Below are positions 56,279 to 64,000 of a stretch of DNA of 64,000 bases, in pieces. The translations under genes and the position numbers were made by a program. Numbering within the stretch: the first letter of the stretch is position 1; every line of letters begins with the position of its first letter. The notes beneath the pieces were generated by a model that was not told the DNA's origin, made no database searches, and saw only the letters and a program-made list of their open reading frames with translations. This DNA comes from Kalmusia sp. IMI 367209 (Eukaryota > Ascomycota > Dothideomycetes > Pleosporales > Didymosphaeriaceae): assembly GCA_027946365.1 (NCBI GenBank), contig JAPEUQ010000011.1, positions 1,302,001 to 1,366,000 on the forward strand, given 5' to 3'.

Positions 56279-58513
56279 TTACACTTTCTCAAAGCACTCC
56301 ACTACCGCTCCATAGAATGCTCCATTTCTCATGCTCTCATACACCGCACTGATCATACTCCCCATAGTCCGATATTGTACTCTATTACCCAATCGTGTCC
56401 CATCGTCCCTTTCTGCTGTCCGAAAATACTCGTTTCCCGCGAACGGTACCTCCAACTCTTTCCTCACAAAATGATAACATCTTTTGCTAGCTTTCCCTAG
56501 TATAGGTGTTGCATCTGGATTAGCAAGATAGCGCGTGCGTACAGCAGCGTAGGTCGCACATGCCTCGTTCACGCAATCAGCGTTCCATTGCAGTACAGCT
56601 TCAAGCGAGCGGGCATTCGTGGGAAGTGAACGCAGGAAGAGTGTCTGCAGATAGTCTAGGGCGGAGGAAAAACGGGCTCGTGAGTCGAGATGTGTAGTAG
56701 TGTTCATGCGGTCGGAGAGGGTAAGCCAGAGGTCGTATGCTATTTCAGCGCTGGGACCTTCGCTAGAGGGTGTCGTGGGTTCGATGCAATCACTCAGGCA
56801 GCGGCGTGTGAGGAACTTGAACTTCGGAGCGAGCGCGTAAAGGAATTGCATGTGTAGTGCGCGCAGGTCGAGGGCCTGACACAAGGCAACGACGTGTGCA
56901 GCCGCGAGCTGTGTGAGAACATCGATGGAAGTGAGGGTGTAACGGGCAGATATAAGGGAGAGTGAGTTGATGGCTTGATAACCCATTTCTGCGAACTGGA
57001 CGTGAGTGCTGACGGGACTCGCTAAAAAGCCCAGCTCTGATTGCAGACCAGCAATGAGAATATCAGTGCCTTTGAAGAGGCCCGACTGGCTGGGCTCGTC
57101 TACGACAAGGTAGGGCGCGAGGCCTTTATTGGATGCTGGATTGATGATCTCCGTGCACTGTGAAAAGAGCATCTGACCCAGACTCTGGCAGGCCTGGCGG
57201 ACCTTCTCCATTGCTGATGCCAAAGATTTACCCTGGAAGTTTCCACCATGGACCATTTTGCCCATTGGATCTATTAGCGGTGTATCGGTCGCAGAATTGA
57301 TTTCGATCGAGATTTGCGAATGCGCAAGTTGTAGGTCTTCAAGACTGGGGCCTATCCATTGGGGCGCAGTCCTGACGGCATATTTATCTGATCGCTCCAT
57401 GAACTCATCTGTTGCCGAGTCCCAGACGATCAATTTTGAACCTTGTACGAATGAACGTAGGTTCGTCGCGCACTCCATCTGCCCCGGATGTGGCCGTAGT
57501 TCAGACAGAAGAGGATGGAAGCACATATCTGATGTGCATAGCGCCTCCGCTGACATAGCCGTCAGTACTTGCGAAGTCGCAGCAAGACAGACTGCTTCAT
57601 GAATTGCGAGCGAGGCAACACCTGCCGATGTTGACGTCCCAATCAAAAGGGCCAGCCCCTCCTTTGCACGCACTGCCATCGGTTCGATTTCTGCGTAGCT
57701 CAGTGCTTCATCAGCTGGCACTAACCTACGCCCACCTTGAATGCGATCTCCTATCCAGGCTTGCACTGATGGTTTACCCGCCAGTATGCTCCCAATATAC
57801 GACTGCGGACCCGCATCGCCTACGCCAGATATCGTGGCTCGCAGTGGGAGTCTTGGGACAACGTCCATGTTGAGTAACTGAGAAAGCTTCTCTAGTAAAA
57901 TCGGCCGTATACCCACAGTTGGATAAGCTAATTGATTTGCTCGAACTAGTAGCTGGGCTCGGACCCATGACTCTGGCATTGTGGTCCCTTCCATAGGATC
58001 AAGTAAGGGAATGGCTGAAGAGAATGTGCGAGTAGCTTGCGATATGTCGAAGTCGGTTTCTCCAGAAAGAATCCCGAAGTGGCAATCGCGCATCATGTCT
58101 CGCTGCCAATGTTCGATAGCTGAGACTCGCATGGGAGCAGCGCTATCCCAACTCATGGGCCTATATGAGCCTTTGCTTGTTAACGACTGCATCTCAACAA
58201 TCTACAAGAGTCAAATACCTGACATCGTCTCACCCTCTCTTAGCTCACCGTACTTCTTCTCCGTATGTCTTCGTATCGTCTCTGCGGTGTCCTCGCTAAT
58301 TGCCACATCTTGGCCATACCTGATGGTTCCACAACGTCAGTGCTCATCATCATAGTATAGGCATCACGTGTAGACGTACCTAGCACACGCGACTACTGCA
58401 GCAACACTAAGGCTGCGCCCATCAATGAGAATCTCCTCGTCTTGCGATCGAAGCTTCTCATGCAGCTCGCGCCAATGCGAAACGAGCAAGCGGCTGAATT
58501 CGCCAGCCGACAT
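56279..58513 (-). CDS. phenylalanine/histidine ammonia-lyase homologue lacking the MIO motif
   Basis: Three exons (58513-58380, 58319-58219, 58170-56279), 708 aa, a normal PAL length. Family landmarks are clear: IDGRSLSVAAVVACAR-YG, TTMPESWVRAQLLVRANQL, GGRRLVPADEAL, RPHPGQMECATNLRSF, YAVRTAPQWIGP, HGGNFQGKSLASAMEKVR, LASPVSTHVQFAEM and LCQALDLRAL. In the MIO segment the usual ISASGDLxPxSYI reads ISGVGDAGPQSYI, so Ala-Ser-Gly is Gly-Val-Gly (residues 194-196; 57818-57826). The catalytic-loop YGVTTGFGGS is replaced by a different sequence ending RPMSWDSAAP. NGTS reads IGTS, and NSTTDNP reads NSATDTP. The Arg and Glu of the substrate site remain. Ammonia-lyase activity via MIO is therefore not expected. 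It could be a pseudoenzyme or have a new role. Exon 2/3 splicing is my best phase-consistent solution. Confidence 0.87.
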
Positions 58514-59205
58514 ATCTGTCCACAGATCCGATGCAAGACTTCGTCTTCGCTTCCCCACAGAGTCAATGACAAACGCGTACGCGTCGCCTCAGACAGGTAA
58601 ACAGCAGAATATAGCCCAAGTGTTGACAGCGGTGAGCCTCCTCTCACCGACTCACAGTCCGGTTTGCGGAGTCACGAGATTCCTTCGCACCCCTGTGGAT
58701 CGTCCCAGAGTGCCGCCTCGCGCGCTATTGCCCCCAGGTTTCCAGAAGAAAGGTGTTGCAGCATGACTGCGTGTCAGTCTGGGAATCTGTATGCCGCTTT
58801 CCACGTGCTTAAACTTACAAATGCTGTGCGAGGTGGCCAATTACGATGCGAAAAAATGCATCATGAGAAGAGTGGTGCTGCAGGAATTATTTAACCGGTT
58901 TCGCACCGTCTAGAAGCGGCTAGAGCCAACTTAACGACGCTGCATGAATCTGTGGGTCGACCCAGGACTGGGCTGGAAATGGAATAGAGCCATCGTATTT
59001 CGATGCGGCTTGAATTTCAACTCGTGGAGGGCATGCAGCCTAGTGCTCATTTTTGGAAACCCGTAGCGCGGATATTGGTCCACTTGAGTGTGAATCGGCT
59101 ATCATTCGCCTAGTTGCAACTGGTGACAGCTGCGAATGGCGCACCATTGTATGGCGTTATCGTGTCAAAAGAACATGAGCCCCACTGCGGTGATTCGATG
59201 CCGTC
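58514..59205. promoter_or_regulatory. region upstream of the PAL-like gene
   Basis: 692 bp between two minus-strand genes; includes the PAL-like promoter and the 3' end of the hydrolase gene. The PAL-like frame stays open ~75 nt further upstream without an ATG, so a short 5' exon cannot be excluded. Confidence 0.35.
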
Positions 59206-60563
59206 CTACAACTTGGCAACGTCTCTTGCTTTGGGTCTTGGTACGTATGCACCCTTCTTGACCATCTCAATCCACCTATCAGATAAATCCTTCCTGTCAT
59301 TCTTACTCTTCCCCGTGTCAATCCTTGCCCAAAACTCGCTCTCTTCTGTCCACCTCCCCACCTCTTTCGCTAACCACTTCGAGATTTCTTTTGCAGTCCT
59401 CTGCGGAGCCTCAAAGCAAAGAAAATGTGACGTCTTGTCGATGACTTTCAATTCAGTGCCGCCGTCCTTTGCCCCTCCGTTCCCACCTCTTTTTGTGCCT
59501 GTCAAACCGAACAATTTATTGCGTTGGTTCGCGGTGTTGATATGCGAATTTCTGCCAAACAGGTAGAGTGTTCTTGGTCGGAGATGGGGAAGCATGTGTA
59601 AGATGTGTGCACTGTCGCCTCGAGCGAATGTCTCAAAACTTGCGTCCTCAAAGGGCAGAAAATCTGGGCTAAGAAGGCGCTCATGATTCCTGGCCTCTAC
59701 TGTCGTGTCCTCGGGTACGGCGTGGAAGTTGGACCGGGCAAATGACCACGCTTCCTGAGCCTTTGGAGTCGTCAAGGTAACGGAACCGCCCCCTAGATTT
59801 TTCAGACCGTACTTCAAATAGGCTTCCAGAATGCGGGGCTCAAAGGTTTGAAAGAGTGGGTGTTTTTTGAATGAAACGTTGGCCTTCTCCCGTGAAGTCC
59901 ACATCTCGCGGCGCAAGGATGAGAACATAGCGGCATTAGGTCCAGGTGGATGCGCGTCCAAGATGACCGGATCGATCAAGATGACGGAGTGGAAAAGGCG
60001 TGGATGGATCAATGCTAGATAGGCGCTGCAGCGAGTGGTCAACGTCCCAATCGTATCACCGTGGTGGGAGTCTTCACTTACATGTGAGCAGATCCCATGC
60101 TGTGCCCAATGCCTACAAAGGGGGGCTTCATTCTCCCCCGGAAAGTATTCACCATAAGCAACAGATCGCGTGAATGATCCATCCAACACGGATCATCCCC
60201 CAGAAGCTCTGCATTCTTTGCATAGCTCGCACCCTGATGCGCATATTCCGCTATCCATATCGATTGCACTTCGAAGCCTTTCCCTGCATCTATGATCTCA
60301 TCCCATATAGCTTCGTAACATTCCTACTGACATCAGCTGGAAGCTTTCGTTGGCGGTATTGCCTCATTTCATACCTTCGGGAAAGCATTCCCATGACTCG
60401 CGATAATAGTCACTGCATTCTTCGATGGTTCTGTATTGCGCGGTCGGTACTCCTTGACAGCGAGGAAGAGCTCAGCGTCATCGCGTTTGACAGCGTGCGG
60501 GTATTCCCGGATTAATTGACAGGGCGACCAATGCTCGGTGACGATAAACTTTTCGGCAGACAT
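59206..60563 (-). CDS. peroxisomal alpha/beta hydrolase (AKT2/LPX1-like)
   Basis: Three exons (60563-60375, 60323-60082, 60025-59206), 416 aa. Alpha/beta-hydrolase features in order: VTIIASHGNAFPK (oxyanion strand HG), WIAEYAHQGAS, the nucleophile elbow GIGHSMGSAH (GxSxG) joined by an in-phase intron to IAYLALIHPRLFHSVILIDP, and a late VIDKTSHFLCFEAP supplying the catalytic His. The last three residues are Ala-Lys-Leu, a type 1 peroxisomal targeting signal. The architecture resembles the group that includes the AKT2-type proteins of host-selective toxin clusters and the peroxisomal lipase LPX1. Without toxin-cluster partners here, a toxin role is not implied. It sits directly upstream (in genome order) of the PAL-like gene, same strand. 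Confidence 0.85.
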
Positions 60564-60994
60564 TGCATTACACGACTACAACTGTTCAAACGCCTATACA
60601 AGTGTCAAGGTGGCACGATATCGAGGCAAGTGGTGCAGGGTTCAGCTTGCCTTCAATTGTTCTGTCACCGTCCACCATGCGGCACAAGCTTCGAGATGTA
60701 AGCAGCCAAGACGTCATCAATCGCCCTGGCGTAAGCCGATCTTCGATCTTCGTTCGCTAACACCGTCGACTCAGTAAAGTTAAATGTCCGCAAATCGATA
60801 GATATTGAAAAGGCTACCATAGGTATCTAGCACTGTATGCTATGTGTCGCCTTCGATAGGGGGAGTGTGCTTGTCAGATCATCCGTGTCCTTCCAGCTGT
60901 AGCAGCAGCAGGCAGCAAGTGGATGTGATAGCAACACCCTGATCAAAACTGAGGATTCGATCCATCATACATTATAACCCTCTACACATGAATG
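60564..60994. other. intergenic region between the transporter 3' end and the hydrolase start
   Basis: 431 bp, the hydrolase promoter. No other feature seen. Confidence 0.35.
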
Positions 60995-62655
60995 TTAGTA
61001 CTTATACCTCAGCTCCAAGTTTTCCCGATCCGTCATATCGCTGAATTCGATATCTGGCCTGTGCTCAACATGCGCCTTATCTCTCCTCTTATTCTCCCAA
61101 TGGTAATACCCAAGTAGAACCAGGACAGCGACGCAAACTGTCGAATCGACCGCAACGATGGTAATTTTCGCAGGGGTGAACTCCGGTGCGTCTGCGTCGC
61201 GGAACGTGAGCGGACCCAGAATGTTTCCCAAGCAGAACGACATAAGGAGGATGGCGTTCATCGTGACTTTTTTGGTGTGACCCTGCACATTGGTCAGACA
61301 GATGGAACTAAATGAAGCGGAAAGGAAGGGGAACCTACTGCAAAGTTACATGCTGCGAACGAGTAGGAAAGTGGTAGGAAGGCGCCAGTGACATGCGTGA
61401 AGTAGTTTCCGACCAGTCTTCCAGCTCGATCACTAGTTGGTAGAAATGCGATCAGACCTCCGCCCAATATGCCACCCCATGCAGTCCACACAATTTGCAT
61501 GGCGCCGCGACGATTGTATCGCGCTGCAATCTGCGTGCCCACGATAACACTCACCACTGCGATGAACCCTCCTGGGATTTGCAGCAGCGCGGTGATCTTG
61601 TTTGAAAAACCAAACGACTTAATCAGCACGCTCTGGAATGAGCCCACCGCGCCGTTCGGAATACTCGCTGCCGTCGTGATATACGCCAATAGCCAGACTT
61701 GCGGGTCGCGCAGCGTTTCGACGAACTGATAGAGCTTAAAGTGCTTGTTTTCGATGCCGGTGTTGTTCTCACGGAGACGCTCGACCGCCATGACTTTTTC
61801 GGCGTGCGATAGTCGACTTGACATTGGGTTGTCTGGCAGAAACAGGATAACGACAACACCCGCGGAGACCGTGACTATGCCCACGACCAGGAACATGATT
61901 TGCCAATTATTGAAGCGTGTGCCATTGTAGTGTTGGAAACCATACGAGATGAGCGATCCAACCATGACTGCACAGCCTACCCCCATGTACCAGAAACCAA
62001 CTCTCTTCGGTTGTTCGTGACTGAAGACAGGTCAGTCACTAATAAAACAACGACCTTTTCGACGAACATACCGCTTGTACCACATCGATGTAACGAGAAT
62101 AAGCGACGGACTAATAGCGGACTCAAACATGCCCAACAAAAAGCGGCACGCAGCGAGCGAAGCATACGAGTTGCAGGCCGCCGTGCAAGCTACAACAGTA
62201 CCCCAAAGGCAGACCATAGTCCCCAGGTATTTTGCAAGCGGAAGTCGTTGCATCAGAAAAGCATGAGGCATTTCGAAGATTAGGAAAGCGAGATAGAACA
62301 GCCACGAGAGCGTGCCGTATTGTTGAGTCGTAAGGTTAGCATCCTCAAAGATGCCCATAACCGCTGCATAATTTACTTAATGATTGTTAGCTTCATTTCT
62401 GGCGAACCATGCTGCGAACTCACAAAGAGATTTGTCGAGATATTGAAGGAAGTAGCAGGCGAACATGATAGGCACGATCATCCAATCGATGCGCATCACT
62501 AGCTTCCTCTCATCGACAACCGTATGTTCATCGCCTGTCTCGTTATACTTCAAGAACTCGAGCGCCTTGTCCATATTCTTGTATGCGCCCTTTTCTGGTG
62601 CAATATCGTCCGCATCTGACAGCTGTCTAGCGTCCTGAATTTCGTCTTTGCCCAT
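60995..62655 (-). CDS. MFS transporter, allantoate/nicotinate permease (Dal5/ACS) family
   Basis: Four exons joined at SL-LNYAAVMG, WYKR-HEQPKRVGFWY and CNFA-GHTKKVTMNAI, all phase-consistent; about 500 aa. It starts with a hydrophilic N-terminus and the RIDWMIVPIMFACYFLQYLDKSLLNYA segment, the hallmark of this family (D, YxLQYLDK). It continues with GTLSWLFYLAFLIFEMP and the RFLLGMFESAISPSLILVTS segment, and twelve helices can be traced. Family members import anionic organic acids, allantoate, nicotinate, pantothenate or small peptides by proton symport at the plasma membrane. The substrate is not determined. It is the third co-directional gene of the PAL-like block. Confidence 0.92.
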
Positions 62656-64000
62656 GATGTCTATCTCTTGCCCTTTCCTCCTCGATTAACTGAAGTGGGC
62701 TTGTCTTTGAGATAAGAAATCCTCCAGATGGTCACGGACGGTAGTATTTCTATCGTCCGACAAGCACAAGGCCAAGTACCCGTCATTGATAATGGTTACT
62801 GCCACCCACCGTTCATCGACATGGTGACTCCTGTATCCGGAAGGTGAATTACAGAAGCGCTACTGAAATGAGAAATAGTGCGAAGCCGGTTAATTCGGAT
62901 TGGTCGTCATCGTTGGGGTAATACACAGCGGTTGAGATTGCCGGTGCGGGGACAAGATAGGCTTATCGCAATAAGGCGAGCGGCAAATGCTTGAGCGTAG
63001 CAGGCAGAGAAAGGCACAATGACAGAAGTGGGACAAAACATCATACCTAGGATCGCGATATTATTGTTGCGCCTTGGTAGAATTCGCGCGAAGTTCTCCT
63101 CGGCGGGTAGCAAAGATCACGTGTCCGATACTGGTCCTGATTTTGGACGATGTTATTAGCTTTTGAATATCGACATTGAGTAATCCTTCCATTCAAAGAT
63201 ATAAGCCAAAACGCCTCGCTTCTTGTGTTCAATTTGTATGTCCAGGCTACGATCCAAATATCTACCCGGTTGCACTCCAATCTCAGCCAACTTATTGCTT
63301 TGATAGTGCCCCGACTCGTATTACCAACGATCCGTTCAGTATGACTTCGAAGAAGAGATTTATCTGCTTAAACCGCCTGTGGTTTGCGCTGTGCGGTCGT
63401 ACTGCTTGAGGTCAAGGTCGATGCGCTAATTCGGTCTACGTGTCCTACTTTTAGGCAGCTATGTACAACCGATCCTCTGTTTCTAAACACCGAAATGCAA
63501 GATGAATAGAGGGACTACTCACCTATGGAGCCTCAACTAAACAACGATAACAACGTGGTAGGCCTAGGTAATATCCGGGACGAGGCGTTCACTTAGACCC
63601 GAGTTGGAAATAATTTTGACCGGTTGTTTACAATAAAGTCATGGAGATTGAAAAAATCCGAGGTACTGAACGATGTCATCGCGCGTAGAAATGTTGGGTC
63701 GCCTCTAAAAGTGGTGCCGTACCTGCATTGAATTCAAGGTGCGATAGCGTTACCAACGGTAATAGATCATACTTGTGGTCGTTCAAAATGATTCGCGATG
63801 ACTCGAATATATTCCGTGGGTACATGAACTAAAGGCGGATCTATTGTAGAGCCGCATACACGGCACCCAAGATCTAGGATCATACACGTAATGTATCGCG
63901 AAGCTACACGTTTTGTTGATTGCAGTGTACGGATGAAAAGCTGGTACATTACGATTAATGGCGTATGTTGTTGAGTTTAGAGAAATAGGAGGCTAGCTCT
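62656..64000. other. intergenic to window end
   Basis: 1.3 kb after the transporter start codon. It includes its promoter. Short ORFs on both strands lack coding character. No repeat or RNA gene recognised. Confidence 0.35.

Overview
The window looks like nuclear DNA from a filamentous ascomycete. Genes are interrupted by short GT-AG introns of about 45-110 nt. The gene content is typically fungal: Zn2Cys6 regulator, PAQR receptor, rhodopsin-domain membrane protein, AA9 monooxygenase, GH16 enzyme, cytochrome P450, PAF-AH-type lipase and Dal5-type transporter. The set resembles a plant-associated Dothideomycete, but that placement is inference. No rRNA, convincing tRNA, CRISPR array or intact transposon was seen.

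Layout. 0-5 kb: housekeeping genes SAP18, PRP18 and DML1/Misato. 5-7.3 kb: GC-rich, gene-poor stretch with a possible decayed gene. 7.3-8.5 kb: Tyr/Pro-rich surface protein, probably GPI-anchored. 9.9-13.2 kb: Xaa-Pro aminopeptidase carrying a long disordered tail. 14-15.7 kb: unrecognised HExxH protein. 16-24.7 kb: Zn2Cys6 factor, PAQR protein, SMP-C2-C2 lipid-transfer protein, F-box-like protein and amino-acid permease. 26.9-36.2 kb: rhodopsin-domain protein, P450 with a broken frame, GH16 enzyme, AA9 LPMO and FAD monooxygenase. 37-45 kb: hypothetical protein, PAF-AH-like secreted hydrolase and a large ankyrin protein. 48.4-50 kb: secreted Ala-rich protein built from tandemly duplicated 66-nt exons. 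50-54.4 kb: AT-rich, repeat-scarred and gene-poor. 54.4-62.7 kb: single-pass membrane protein, then a co-directional block of PAL-like protein, peroxisomal alpha/beta hydrolase and Dal5-like transporter.

Most interesting points. (1) The phenylalanine ammonia-lyase homologue at 56.3-58.5 kb keeps the family fold but has Gly-Val-Gly where the MIO-forming Ala-Ser-Gly should be. It has also lost other active-site residues, so it is a candidate pseudoenzyme or repurposed enzyme. It sits beside a hydrolase ending in the peroxisomal signal AKL and a small-molecule permease. (2) Tandem exon duplication at 48.8-49.1 kb. (3) Single-base frame breaks in four genes, two of them self-compensating inside low-complexity repeats; these are either real drift or homopolymer sequencing error. 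Splice sites were inferred by eye from GT/AG, reading phase and family conservation.
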